DNA of 50,676 nucleotides from Erysipelotrichaceae bacterium (lineage in GTDB: Bacteria > Bacillota_I > Bacilli_A > Erysipelotrichales > Erysipelotrichaceae). Under the pieces are notes generated by a model. The model made no database searches. It was given only the letters and a program-made list of their open reading frames with translations, and was not told the DNA's origin. This document shows, one piece after another, positions 32,005 to 40,786 of the stretch. The stretch lies in the NCBI GenBank assembly GCA_017441765.1, contig JAFRVK010000041.1:1-50676 (forward strand), given 5' to 3'. The position numbers and the translations under genes were made by a program. Each line of letters starts with the position of its first letter. Position 1 is the first letter of the stretch.

Positions 32005-33264
32005 ATGATAGAACTGATTAACGTTTCTAAGAAATATAAAGACGGTACCCGTGCGTTGCATGATGTCAGTCTTAAGATCAATGACGGGGAATTCGTCTAT
32101 ATCATGGGACCGACGGGTTCAGGCAAGACGACGCTGGTGAAACTGCTGGATGGCGAGGAAGTCCCAAACAGCGGCAAGGTCATGGTTTCAGGCGTCAATG
32201 TGGGACGCTTGAGAAAGTCAAGAGTCTACCTGTATCGCAGAAAGATCGGTGTGGTCTTCCAGGATTATCGTCTCCTGCCGGAGAAAACGGTTTTTGAGAA
32301 TGTGGCCTATGCTTTGGAGATTCTGGATACGCCAAGGGACAAGCTGCGCAAACGGGTCAGAGAGGTCCTGAAAATGGTCGATCTGTCGGATAAATCCAAT
32401 TCCAAGCCGGATCAGCTTTCAGGCGGTCAGAAGCAGCGTACGGCGATTGCCAGGGCTTTGGCGAAATGGCCGATGATCATCATTGCGGATGAGCCGACAG
32501 GGAACCTGGATCCGGACATGACGGATGAAATGATCTCGCTGCTGGAAAAGATCAACAAAGAAGAAAAGACGACGATCATCGTTGTCACGCACGAGATCTC
32601 GACAGTCAGGAAACATCCGAAGCGTACGATACGGATCGAAGCGGGCCATGTGGTGAGCGATACTTTCGGTGTCAAGGATCCGGTTGTAAAAGCTGATGTG
32701 ACAGAAGAGAAGGAAGAAACAGCTTCCGAAACAGAAATCAAAGAAGAATCCGTGAAGGAAGAAACGGTGACAGAAACAGTTGAAGAAGAAGCTACAGCTG
32801 AAGAAGAAACGACCGTGATCGAAGAGACCGTTCCTGAAACTGTCATAGAAGAGCCGGTCGTGGAAGAAAACACAGCGGAGACTGTAAACGAAGAAACAGA
32901 TGAGGAAGAAACAGCGGTTCCTGAAACGGTCGTGGAAGAAACTTCCGAGGCGGAACCGGTTCAGGAAGAAACACCTGTGACGGAGCCTGAACAAAAAGAA
33001 GCTGTCGTCAGAGAAGAAACAGTCACTCCGATCGAGGATACGATCTCTGTGGGATTCAATACAGAAGCAGCAGTTCCTGAAACAGAAGAAGAAGATTCCT
33101 ATGAAGCGATCAAAAGACGTATCGAAACATCTCTTGCGCAAGCCAGGATCCTGGTGGAACAGGAAGATCTCCTGATCGAAGACTATACCGGAACGACTCC
33201 TGTCCTGAATGAAGAAACAGGCGTCACTTTCCCGTTAAACAAGAATGCGGAGGATAAGTCATGA
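32005..33264 (+). CDS. ftsE: Cell-division ATP-binding protein FtsE with long acidic C-terminal extension, 419 aa
   Basis: ATPase of the FtsEX complex, which activates peptidoglycan hydrolases across the membrane. Walker A GPTGSGKT (35-42), Q-loop VVFQDYRLLP, signature LSGGQ (138-142) and Walker B IIIADEP (158-164) are intact, and the core ends near residue 222 as in normal FtsE (about 228 aa). Then comes about 140 residues rich in E, T, V and P, almost free of basic residues (EETVTETVEEEATAEEE-like repeats). A probable amphipathic helix (YEAIKRRIETSLAQARILVE) and a short tail close the protein. The frame is continuous and leads into ftsX with a 4-nt overlap. Confidence 0.95.
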   Translation: MIELINVSKKYKDGTRALHDVSLKINDGEFVYIMGPTGSGKTTLVKLLDGEEVPNSGKVMVSGVNVGRLRKSRVYLYRRKIGVVFQDYRLLPEKTVFENVAYALEILDTPRDKLRKRVREVLKMVDLSDKSNSKPDQLSGGQKQRTAIARALAKWPMIIIADEPTGNLDPDMTDEMISLLEKINKEEKTTIIVVTHEISTVRKHPKRTIRIEAGHVVSDTFGVKDPVVKADVTEEKEETASETEIKEESVKEETVTETVEEEATAEEETTVIEETVPETVIEEPVVEENTAETVNEETDEEETAVPETVVEETSEAEPVQEETPVTEPEQKEAVVREETVTPIEDTISVGFNTEAAVPETEEEDSYEAIKRRIETSLAQARILVEQEDLLIEDYTGTTPVLNEETGVTFPLNKNAEDKS

Positions 33265-34163
33265 AACTCATCCGTCGTTTTTTCCGTCATATCAAAGAAG
33301 GCTTTATCGGTGTAAAGCGTCATTTTGCGATGGCTGTTTCCAGCGCTTCGGCGATTACAATCACGTTGCTGCTGGTAGGCGCTTTTGCGATTTTTGCCTT
33401 GAATATGGCTTTTCTGACACAGGAGATCGAACAGTCCATCTCCATGGTTGCACTGATCGATTATGAAGTCGAAAACAAGTCCGATATCATGGCGATGCAG
33501 ACGCAGATCAAGGGCATGGAAGGCATTGACCGGGTCGAATATCGTACCAAGGACCAGGAATTTGACTATTACTGTGAAACCTATCCGGAAATGGTAGAGT
33601 TTTCGGAACTGTATCGGGAAGACAATCCGTTCCATGATGCGTTCATCATTTATCTGAGTGATCCAAGCAAACTGTCGAAGATCCGCAGCGACATCATGAC
33701 GATTCAGGGGATCTCCTCCGTTGAGGATGGAGGATCCAATACCTATACCCTGATCAGCATCCTTCAGGCGATCCGGAATATCGGGGGCATCGTCATCCTG
33801 GCTTTACTGGCTCTGGCGGTCTATCTCATCTACAATACGATCAAGATTACGATTGCCGCCAGAAAAGACGAGATCTGGATCATGCGCAATGTGGGAGCCA
33901 GAAACGGCTATATCCGGGCGCCTTTCCTGGTGGAAGGGATAATTATCGGACTGTTTGGTTCACTCATTCCTGTAGCCTTGCTTATTTACGGTTACTATCG
34001 TTTATATATTTATACGAACGGCGTTATTGCCGGTGTCATCACTCTGGTTCCGATCATGCCTTTCGTTATATATCTAGGTGCAGCATTAATGGCGATCGGA
34101 GTCATTGTCGGCTATCTTGGCTCGTATATTTCGGTCTGCCGTTTCCTGGGAGCGATACGCTGA
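33261..34163 (+). CDS. ftsX: Cell-division membrane protein FtsX, 300 aa
   Basis: Typical FtsX: cytoplasmic N-terminus, first membrane helix (ITITLLLVGAFAIFALNMAF), an extracellular domain of about 110 residues, then three membrane helices with the conserved IYNTIKITIAARKDEIWIMR junction. It couples FtsE ATP hydrolysis to an extracellular hydrolase, very probably the coiled-coil protein encoded next. A GGAGG site precedes the ATG, which overlaps ftsE by 4 nt; the end shares one base with the next start. Confidence 0.96.
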   Translation: MKLIRRFFRHIKEGFIGVKRHFAMAVSSASAITITLLLVGAFAIFALNMAFLTQEIEQSISMVALIDYEVENKSDIMAMQTQIKGMEGIDRVEYRTKDQEFDYYCETYPEMVEFSELYREDNPFHDAFIIYLSDPSKLSKIRSDIMTIQGISSVEDGGSNTYTLISILQAIRNIGGIVILALLALAVYLIYNTIKITIAARKDEIWIMRNVGARNGYIRAPFLVEGIIIGLFGSLIPVALLIYGYYRLYIYTNGVIAGVITLVPIMPFVIYLGAALMAIGVIVGYLGSYISVCRFLGAIR

Positions 34164-35509
34164 TGCTGAAGAAGATCCTGTGTGTTATTCTTGTTGGTTT
34201 CTTGTGTATTCCTGTTTTTGCGGATGCCCGTTTTATTCTGGCTGAAGATGATGAGACCGAAGAAAAATCCGACTACGAAAAGTGTGTCGTAGATAAGGAC
34301 AGGGCAGCCTGTTCTGCAATCGCCCAGAATACCCAGAACAATATCAAGGAGATCGAGGAACAGATCGCAGCTGCCAAAGCGGACCGTGAGAAAGCGACCG
34401 AACTGGCACGTGAGTATTCCCAGAAAGCTCAAGGCATGCAGGCACAGATCAACAAGCTGGCGAAAGAGATCGATGAACTGAAAGAGAAAATTACGGTTCT
34501 GGAAGTGCAGATCGAGCAGAATGAACAGAAAGTCGACGCTTTGAACAGCCGTGTCCGTTCAAGAATGGTGCAGGCTCAGAAGACGATGCATTTCAATGGC
34601 TATCTGGAATTCATCCTGGGTTCCAGGTCCTTCTCGGATATGCTTTCAAGAGTCTACGGGATCGAAGCGATCGTTTCCAAGGATCAGAATGACCGGGTAG
34701 AACTGCTGGATGTCATCAAGCAGTTAAGCGATGACAAGGCAGAATTGGATGAAGCGAAAACGACTTTGGATGCCAACTACCAGGAAATCGTAGCCCGTCA
34801 GGCGGAACTGCTGGCGATGCAGGAATTTTACGAAGAAGAAGAAGCCAGGATCCAGTCGGAACTGGATACGATGACGGAAGAACGCGACAACATCTATGAG
34901 TCGTTCGAAGATCTGCAGTCGATATTAAGGGAAGTCGGTGTGACCAGCGCCGGTTTTGTGGCGGCTGTCCATAATTCGACGATCGTTGCGACCGTATGGA
35001 ACTATTCGCCGGATTTCCTCGATGGAAGATGGCATCTGGGTGTCGACTATGCGGCAAGCAGAGGGACAGAGATCCATGCGCCTGCCAGCGGCATCATCAT
35101 CCGTGCTGACGATTCCTGCGGTGATCCGGGCTATCTGGGCAGTGCCTGCGGCTATTGGATCTCAGGCGGAGGCAATCAGGTCTATATGATGTGCGAAGTC
35201 AATGGCAAGGTCTATGGCATCATCTTCTTCCATCTGAACCGTGTTGATGTCTCTTATGGCGATTATCTGCTGCAGGATGACATCATCGGAACCGTAGGTT
35301 CTTCCGGTTCTTCAACCGGTCCGCATTGCCATATCGAGATGTATTACCTGGGTGCGGGTTATCTGATGGATTATGTGGCCATGGGTTGGAATGCGACCTT
35401 CTCGGTAGGAAGAGGAGCGACAGCCTACAATAACAGATGTTACTACGATGACGGATCCTTCCGCCAGGGTGCTCCATGTATCCTGAATCCGGAATGGTAT
35501 CTGCCTTGA
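34163..35509 (+). CDS. Coiled-coil murein hydrolase with M23-like domain, EnvC/PcsB-type partner of FtsEX, 448 aa
   Basis: A signal peptide (MLKKILCVILVGFLCIPVFA) is followed by two long coiled-coil stretches (about residues 45-125 and 175-255), as in FtsX-activated hydrolases. The C-terminal LytM/M23 fold has metal ligands in WHLGVD (H291, D295) and PHCHIE (H388, H390), so the zinc site looks complete. The M23 region contains a cysteine-bearing insertion (DDSCGDPGYLGSACGYW). Direct coupling to ftsX (TGATG) supports a role as the hydrolase opened by FtsEX during division. Confidence 0.9.
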   Translation: MLKKILCVILVGFLCIPVFADARFILAEDDETEEKSDYEKCVVDKDRAACSAIAQNTQNNIKEIEEQIAAAKADREKATELAREYSQKAQGMQAQINKLAKEIDELKEKITVLEVQIEQNEQKVDALNSRVRSRMVQAQKTMHFNGYLEFILGSRSFSDMLSRVYGIEAIVSKDQNDRVELLDVIKQLSDDKAELDEAKTTLDANYQEIVARQAELLAMQEFYEEEEARIQSELDTMTEERDNIYESFEDLQSILREVGVTSAGFVAAVHNSTIVATVWNYSPDFLDGRWHLGVDYAASRGTEIHAPASGIIIRADDSCGDPGYLGSACGYWISGGGNQVYMMCEVNGKVYGIIFFHLNRVDVSYGDYLLQDDIIGTVGSSGSSTGPHCHIEMYYLGAGYLMDYVAMGWNATFSVGRGATAYNNRCYYDDGSFRQGAPCILNPEWYLP

Positions 35510-35518
35510 GGATAAGCT

Positions 35519-37000
35519 ATGGAAGAAAACAACGAGTATTACTTTGATCTGAAAAAAGTGCCTTTGAAATCAGAAAGACAGGAAAGAAGAAAGAAACGCT
35601 GGAAGATCGCTTTCATCTTCTTTTTGTGTCTGCTTTGTTTTGTGACAGGCATATTGGGCGGTTATTTCATTCTGAAGAAAAAGCATCCGTCCTATCAGGC
35701 TGACAGCAAGAATACGATGGGTGAGATCGAATATCTGATGGATCATTACTGGCTCTATGGCAAGGATTATGAGGATCTGACCAAGGAACTGGAAGACAGG
35801 GCGTTGTACGGGATGACTTCGTTTGATTATGATCCGTATACTTCCTATATGTCGGCGGCTGAAATGGATCAGTTCTCCACCAGCATCAATATGAATTATG
35901 TCGGGATCGGAGTCGAGTATTCCTATGTCAATGACATTGCTTTGATCAAGAAGGTATTCAAGGATTCTCCTGCCGAAACAGCAGGAATCGAAGCAGGGGA
36001 TATCATCAAGGCGATCGATGGCGAACCGATCGACGACATGACGACCGAAGATATCAGAGAACGGGTCATCGGTGAGGAAGGAACTCAAGTCGTGATCAGC
36101 GTACTCAGAGGCGGAGAGATCATCGATGTACCGATCATCCGAGGTCCGGTAGACAGCACCGTTTACGCATATAAAGAGAATGACTATGTCGTACTGGAAC
36201 TGAACAGTTTCGGGGTGGATTCAGGAAGCAGATGCATGACGTATCTGAATCAGTGGACGGAAGTCGAGAAGATCATCATCGACTTGAGAGACAACAGCGG
36301 CGGATATCAGTCTTCGGTCAAAGAGATCAGCGGTCTGTTTATCGGAAATGAACAGGTCTATCTCAGGCAGAAGGACGCAAAAGGGCTGGAAACGGTCGAT
36401 GTGACCACATGCAGGAAGACCTATGATAACTTCAAGGATATCGTCATCCTGATCAACGAGAATACCGCTTCCGCAGCAGAAGTACTGGCGATCTGTCTCA
36501 AGGAGCAGCACCCCAATACGACGCTGGTTGGCGTGACTACCTACGGCAAGGGCGTCATTCAGACCAACAGGCTGTTGAACAACGACGGCGTACTGAAGAT
36601 GACTGCCTACTACTGGTATTCCCCGAATGGCGTTTCCATCCACGGAACAGGTGTCGTTCCGGATGTGGAAGTCAGAATGCCGGATATCTATTATGAGTAT
36701 TACTATGCTTTAGACAAAGATGAGACCTATGAGTTCGATTCTGTCGGTTCCGTGATCCAGACGGCAGAAATGGCTTTGGATTATCTGGATTATGATGTAG
36801 ATCGTACAGATGGCTATTTCGATCAGAGTTTTGCGGATGCACTGGTTTCTTTCAAAACCGACAATAATCTTGAGGCAACACCGATCATCGATGCCCTGAC
36901 CTTCGAAACCATCATTTCCGAAGTCAACCGGGAAATGGCGAACAATATCGAAAAAGATACGCAGATGAATGCGGCAAAGGAAGTATTGCGTGGAAATTAG
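35519..37000 (+). CDS. Carboxy-terminal processing protease (S41), CtpA-like, 493 aa
   Basis: N-terminal membrane anchor (IAFIFFLCLLCFVTGILGGYF, about 30-50), a PDZ domain (about 115-195; YVGIGVEYSYVNDIALI) and the S41 catalytic domain. Catalytic serine S318 lies in NENTASAAEVLA and lysine K344 in TTYGKGVIQT, 26 apart as usual. A C-terminal peptidoglycan-binding-like helical domain follows (about 420-475). Such proteases degrade or activate cell-wall hydrolases, fitting the position right after the FtsEX hydrolase. GAGG lies 7 nt before the ATG. Confidence 0.94.
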   Translation: MEENNEYYFDLKKVPLKSERQERRKKRWKIAFIFFLCLLCFVTGILGGYFILKKKHPSYQADSKNTMGEIEYLMDHYWLYGKDYEDLTKELEDRALYGMTSFDYDPYTSYMSAAEMDQFSTSINMNYVGIGVEYSYVNDIALIKKVFKDSPAETAGIEAGDIIKAIDGEPIDDMTTEDIRERVIGEEGTQVVISVLRGGEIIDVPIIRGPVDSTVYAYKENDYVVLELNSFGVDSGSRCMTYLNQWTEVEKIIIDLRDNSGGYQSSVKEISGLFIGNEQVYLRQKDAKGLETVDVTTCRKTYDNFKDIVILINENTASAAEVLAICLKEQHPNTTLVGVTTYGKGVIQTNRLLNNDGVLKMTAYYWYSPNGVSIHGTGVVPDVEVRMPDIYYEYYYALDKDETYEFDSVGSVIQTAEMALDYLDYDVDRTDGYFDQSFADALVSFKTDNNLEATPIIDALTFETIISEVNREMANNIEKDTQMNAAKEVLRGN

Positions 37001-37610
37001 GGTCAACAGTCAGTCCAGCATCAGGATCATTTCGGATCAGGTGATCTATTTCGATCCTTATCAGATCAAAGAAGAAACGCATGATGCGGATATCATTTTC
37101 ATTACTCATGATCATCCGGATCATTTTTCCATCGAAGATATCACGAAAGTCGAAAAAGAAGATACCGTGTATGTGATACCTGACTGCATGTATAATCTTT
37201 TGGGTGGAGAGAATGTGATCACGCTCAATCCGTATGAGAAAACGGAAGTGGAAGGATATGAGACGGTCACGCTTCCTTCATATAATGTACGTTCCGCTTT
37301 CCATCCAGAAGAGAAGGGTTATCTTGGCTATATCGTGACAATCGAGGGAAAACGCGTCTATGTCGCAGGAGACTGCGATCTGAACGACGACAACAGCAAG
37401 ATCCGTTGCGATATCGCCTGCATCCCGATCGGCGGAAAATTCACGATGGATGTCAAGGAAGCCGCCAGGCTGATCGAGATCATTCAGCCGGAGACCGTCA
37501 TTCCGACGCATTACGGATCCTTTGTCGGAGGAAAAGACGCGGGGGAACAGCTCAAAAAACTTGTGGGCGACAAAGCTGAAGTCAGGCTACTGCTGGATGA
37601 GAATGACTGA
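36990..37610 (+). CDS. Metallo-beta-lactamase-fold hydrolase, 206 aa
   Basis: The FITHDHPDHFS motif (HxHxDH) and a downstream VAGDCDLND aspartate segment and IPTHYGSF histidine give a complete dinuclear metal site in a compact MBL fold of the UPF0173/PF13483 type. GTG at 36990 is chosen as start because AAAGGAAG ends 6 nt upstream; an ATG 21 nt earlier lacks a site. It overlaps the protease gene by 11 nt and ends the ftsEX operon just before the leuS T-box. The substrate is unknown. Confidence 0.82.
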   Translation: MEIRVNSQSSIRIISDQVIYFDPYQIKEETHDADIIFITHDHPDHFSIEDITKVEKEDTVYVIPDCMYNLLGGENVITLNPYEKTEVEGYETVTLPSYNVRSAFHPEEKGYLGYIVTIEGKRVYVAGDCDLNDDNSKIRCDIACIPIGGKFTMDVKEAARLIEIIQPETVIPTHYGSFVGGKDAGEQLKKLVGDKAEVRLLLDEND

Positions 37611-37617
37611 TGGATAT

Positions 37618-37645
37618 TTGCATAATCGTTTGAAAATGATAAGAT
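37618..37645 (+). promoter_or_regulatory. Probable promoter of the leuS T-box transcript
   Basis: TTGCAT (37618-37623), 16-nt spacer, TAAGAT (37640-37645), just upstream of the predicted T-box Stem I. Confidence 0.5.
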
Positions 37646-37648
37646 AAT

Positions 37649-37832
37649 AGCGTGGTCTTCAAGAGTAGTAGTCTTGGAACTGTTACAGAGAGCTGGTGGA
37701 TGGTGAAAATCAGTACAGAGAAAAGATGAACTCGCTTGAAATGGCAGACCAAACGTAGGACCTGCGATAAAGATCTAGAGTGAAAAATAAAGGTGGTACC
37801 GCGCAACAGCGCCCTTGTGATCACCTTTTTAT
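37649..37832 (+). promoter_or_regulatory. T-box leader controlling leuS
   Basis: The canonical T-box sequence AGGTGGTACCGCG is at 37791-37803. Upstream lies a Stem I region with AGAGAGCTGGTGG. The likely specifier codon is CTC (37731-37733, within GAACTCGCTTGAA), i.e. leucine, which fits the downstream gene. The terminator pairs AAAGGTG near 37790 with CACCTTT ending the leader, followed by T5. Uncharged tRNA-Leu should stabilise the antiterminator and switch leuS on. The CTC would match the GAG-anticodon tRNA-Leu encoded at 20751. Confidence 0.92.
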
Positions 37833-37849
37833 TATTAAGGAGCCTAGTT

Positions 37850-40249
37850 ATGAGTGTATTTGATTTTAAACGTTTCGAGAAGAAGTGGCAGAAACATTGG
37901 GAAGAGAACGAGACCTACAAGACGGATCTCCATGATTTTTCCAAACCGAAATTCTATGCGCTGGATATGTTCCCGTATCCATCAGGCGTCGGTCTGCATG
38001 CCGGTCATCCAGAAGGCTATACCGCAACCGATGTCGTGAGCCGTTACAAGAGAATGAAAGGTTTCAATGTCCTGCATCCGATGGGATTTGACTCGTTCGG
38101 CCTGCCTGCGGAACAGTATGCGATCCAGACGGGAAATCATCCGGCGATCTTCACAGAGAAGAATATCGAACATTTTACGGAACAGCTGAAGACCTTGGGT
38201 TTTTCCTATGACTGGTCCAAAGTCGTTTCGACCAGTGATCCTGCTTACTACAAGTGGACACAATGGATCTTTAAGCAATTGTTTCTGGATGGCTATGCCA
38301 AGTGCATCGAGATGCCGGTGAACTGGTGCGAGGAACTGGGCTGCGTATTGGCGAATGATGAGGTCATCAACGGAAAATCTGAGCGTGGAGGCTATCCAGT
38401 CGTCCGTAAGAATATGAAGCAGTGGATCATCGATATTCCTGCGTATGCGGAAAGATTACTGGAGAATCTTGATACGATCGACTGGCCGGAATCGACCAAA
38501 GAGATACAGCGCAACTGGATCGGCAAGTCCATCGGTGCACAGATCGATTTCAAGGTGGATGGAACGGATGAAACATTCACAGTCTTTACGACACGTTCGG
38601 ATACGCTGTTTGGAGCAACTTACTGCGTCCTGTCGCCGGAACATCCTCTTGTGGATAAAATCACGGCCGAGGATAAGAAAGACGAAGTGAAAGCCTATCA
38701 GGAAACCTGTGCATCGAAGTCCGAGATGGAACGTACCGAACTGAACAAGGACAAGACCGGCGTCTTTACCGGAGCCTATGCGATCAATCCTGCCAACGGA
38801 AAGAAGATCCCGATCTGGATCTCCGACTATGTCCTGATGACTTATGGAACAGGCGCGATCATGGCGGTCCCTGCGCATGATGAAAGAGACTATGATTTCG
38901 CAAAGAAATTCGGCATCGACATCATTCCTGTATTGGAGGGCGGAGATATCACCAAGGAAGCCTTTACGGGAGATGGAACGCATATCAATTCCGATTTCCT
39001 CAATGGTCTGGATAAGCAGGAAGCTTTGGATAAGATGAATGACTGGCTGGTCGAACAGGGGATCGGCGAGAAGAAGGTCAACTATAAATTAAGGGAATGG
39101 ATCTTTGCGCGTCAGCGGTACTGGGGCGAGCCGATTCCGATCATCCACTATGAAGATGGCGCGATCGGTGTCCTTGCGGATGAAGATCTTCCATTGATCC
39201 TGCCTGAATTATCCGACTATGGTCCATCCAAGACCGGAGCTCCTTTGGATAAGGCAACGGATTGGGTCAATGTCGAATATGATGGGAAGAAAGGCAAGAG
39301 AGAGACCTCTACCATGCCTGGTTCTGCCGGTTCTTCGTGGTATTTCCTGCGGTACATCGATCCGCATAACGACAAAGAATTTGCGGATCAGGAACTTTTG
39401 AAGCACTGGATGCCTGTCGATCTTTATGTGGGTGGTCCGGAACATGCTGTAGGACATCTGCTTTATGCGCGCATGTGGAACAATTACCTTTATGACAAAG
39501 GTCTGGCTCCTTGCATGGAACCATTCCAGAAGCTGGTTCATCAGGGTTATATCCTGGGATCCAACGGCATCAAGATGGGCAAGCGTTATCCGGAATATGT
39601 CGTCAATCCAAGCGATATCGTAGAACAGTACGGTGCAGATACTTTGAGATTATATGAAATGTTTATGGGCCCGCTGGAAGCAGACAAGCCATGGTCGACC
39701 CAGGGCATCGAAGGTGCGCATCGCTGGCTGGAGAGGGTCTGGCGTCTTCTGATCGAACAGAAAGACAAACTTATGGAAGAGAACGATGGCGTATTGGATT
39801 ATTCCTACAACTTCCTGGTGAAGAAAGTCTCGGAAGATATCGAGAATCTGCGTCTGAATACCGCGATCTCACAGATGATGATCTTCATCAATGACTGCTA
39901 CAAGGAAGGCAAAGTTTATAAAGAATATGCGTTGAACTTCATCCAGATGCTTTCAGTATTCGCTCCACATGTCTGCGCAGAGATATATGAGATCCTGACG
40001 GGCAGAACGGATCTGGAGAGCCGTGCTTGGCCGGAATATGATCCTGCCAAACTGGAAGTGGCGGAAATGGAAATCGCTGTCCAGGTCAACGGAAAGCTGC
40101 GTGGCAAGTTCATGATCCACAGCGATGCCAACGAAGAAGAGATGTACGAAGCGGCCTTGCAGGTCGAGAATGTCCAGAAATACATCGAGGGGCACGAGAT
40201 CAGGAAGCACTTCGTCATCAAAGGGAAGATCGTCAATATCGTGATCTGA
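37850..40249 (+). CDS. leuS: Leucyl-tRNA synthetase, 799 aa
   Basis: Class I synthetase with the HIGH-type motif in [11 protein letters not shown], a CP1 editing domain ([27 protein letters not shown]) and the [19 protein letters not shown] segment. The catalytic loop reads KMGKR (in [18 protein letters not shown]) rather than KMSKS. The anticodon-binding and C-terminal domains are complete. Start ATG 37850 follows AAGGAG of the leader; frames extending further upstream lie inside the T-box and are not coding. Confidence 0.97.
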   Translation: MSVFDFKRFEKKWQKHWEENETYKTDLHDFSKPKFYALDMFPYPSGVGLHAGHPEGYTATDVVSRYKRMKGFNVLHPMGFDSFGLPAEQYAIQTGNHPAIFTEKNIEHFTEQLKTLGFSYDWSKVVSTSDPAYYKWTQWIFKQLFLDGYAKCIEMPVNWCEELGCVLANDEVINGKSERGGYPVVRKNMKQWIIDIPAYAERLLENLDTIDWPESTKEIQRNWIGKSIGAQIDFKVDGTDETFTVFTTRSDTLFGATYCVLSPEHPLVDKITAEDKKDEVKAYQETCASKSEMERTELNKDKTGVFTGAYAINPANGKKIPIWISDYVLMTYGTGAIMAVPAHDERDYDFAKKFGIDIIPVLEGGDITKEAFTGDGTHINSDFLNGLDKQEALDKMNDWLVEQGIGEKKVNYKLREWIFARQRYWGEPIPIIHYEDGAIGVLADEDLPLILPELSDYGPSKTGAPLDKATDWVNVEYDGKKGKRETSTMPGSAGSSWYFLRYIDPHNDKEFADQELLKHWMPVDLYVGGPEHAVGHLLYARMWNNYLYDKGLAPCMEPFQKLVHQGYILGSNGIKMGKRYPEYVVNPSDIVEQYGADTLRLYEMFMGPLEADKPWSTQGIEGAHRWLERVWRLLIEQKDKLMEENDGVLDYSYNFLVKKVSEDIENLRLNTAISQMMIFINDCYKEGKVYKEYALNFIQMLSVFAPHVCAEIYEILTGRTDLESRAWPEYDPAKLEVAEMEIAVQVNGKLRGKFMIHSDANEEEMYEAALQVENVQKYIEGHEIRKHFVIKGKIVNIVI

Positions 40250-40278
40250 TTTATCACAAACCTTTCATATTCATTGCT

Positions 40279-40290
40279 TACAATGAAAGT
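40279..40290 (+). promoter_or_regulatory. Leaderless-type promoter: TACAAT-N6-ATG for the CBS protein
   Basis: TACAAT (40279-40284), then GAAAGT, then ATG at 40291. There is no Shine-Dalgarno and no convincing -35. Confidence 0.65.
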
Positions 40291-40701
40291 ATGGAAAAGA
40301 CAAATGTATTGCTATTGTTGACGCCAAAAAAAGAAGTTGCATATTTAGATGAAAAAATGAATGCCCGACAGGCCATGGAAAAGATGAGAGCCCATGGCTA
40401 TCGGATCATACCCCTGATCTCCAAGCACGGCGAATATCTGGGAACCATATCGGAAGGAGATATCTTGTGGCATATCGTCAATGAGAAAGAATTCTCACTG
40501 GAGAAGCTGGAGGAGATACAGGTCAAGAAACTGATACGTAACGACTATGTCACGCCGGTCAAGGTGGATGCACATATCGATGAACTGGTGAATGCGATCG
40601 TTGATCACAACTTCGTACCGGTCGTCGATGACCGCGGAGTGTTCATGGGGATCGTCACAAGAAGCAAGGTTTTACAGGAACTGTTAAAGAGTTTAAGGTG
40701 A
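40291..40701 (+). CDS. CBS-domain protein, probable c-di-AMP-binding DarB/CbpB homologue, 136 aa
   Basis: Two CBS motifs fill the protein (ARQAMEKMRAHGYRIIPLIS and a second around VDAHIDELVNAIVDHNFVPV). Layout, length and the ends of both halves (EKLEEIQVKKLI; GVFMGIVTRSKVLQELLKSLR) closely parallel Bacillus YkuL/DarB, which binds c-di-AMP and otherwise activates Rel and pyruvate carboxylase. Ligand binding here is inferred. It is monocistronic, with a leaderless-type promoter and a terminator starting within its last codons. Confidence 0.85.
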   Translation: MEKTNVLLLLTPKKEVAYLDEKMNARQAMEKMRAHGYRIIPLISKHGEYLGTISEGDILWHIVNEKEFSLEKLEEIQVKKLIRNDYVTPVKVDAHIDELVNAIVDHNFVPVVDDRGVFMGIVTRSKVLQELLKSLR

Positions 40702-40720
40702 TCTTAGAGATCACCTTTTT
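40695..40720 (+). terminator. Terminator of the CBS-protein gene
   Basis: AAGGTGATCT (40695-40704) pairs with AGATCACCTT around TAG, followed by TTT. The stop codon lies in the stem. A second weaker hairpin (CAATCC/GGATTG, 40735-40751, then GTGCGTTTTT) follows. Confidence 0.9.
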
Positions 40721-40774
40721 CATGTACTGTAAGGCAATCCTGAGGGGATTGGTGCGTTTTTATATGAGTGAAGG

Positions 40775-40786
40775 TATAATGTAGGT
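40775..40786 (+). promoter_or_regulatory. Leaderless-type promoter: TATAAT-N6-ATG for the XpaC-like gene
   Basis: TATAAT (40775-40780), GTAGGT, ATG at 40787. The AGG is 1-3 nt from the ATG and cannot act as a standard site. No -35 match. Confidence 0.75.

Noticed and set aside
32740..33000. Degenerate repeats in ftsE as a minisatellite or CRISPR-like array
   Set aside because: Repeat units are irregular GAA/ACA codon runs in frame, without constant repeats and unique spacers; they encode a low-complexity acidic tail.
32419..33141. 240-codon antisense frame opposite the ftsE tail
   Set aside because: It is the mirror of the GAA-rich repeats (giving F/S/C-rich translation); no promoter or ribosome-binding site.
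37793..37849. N-terminal extension of leuS
   Set aside because: Lies within the T-box sequence and terminator; family N-terminus and AAGGAG point to ATG 37850.
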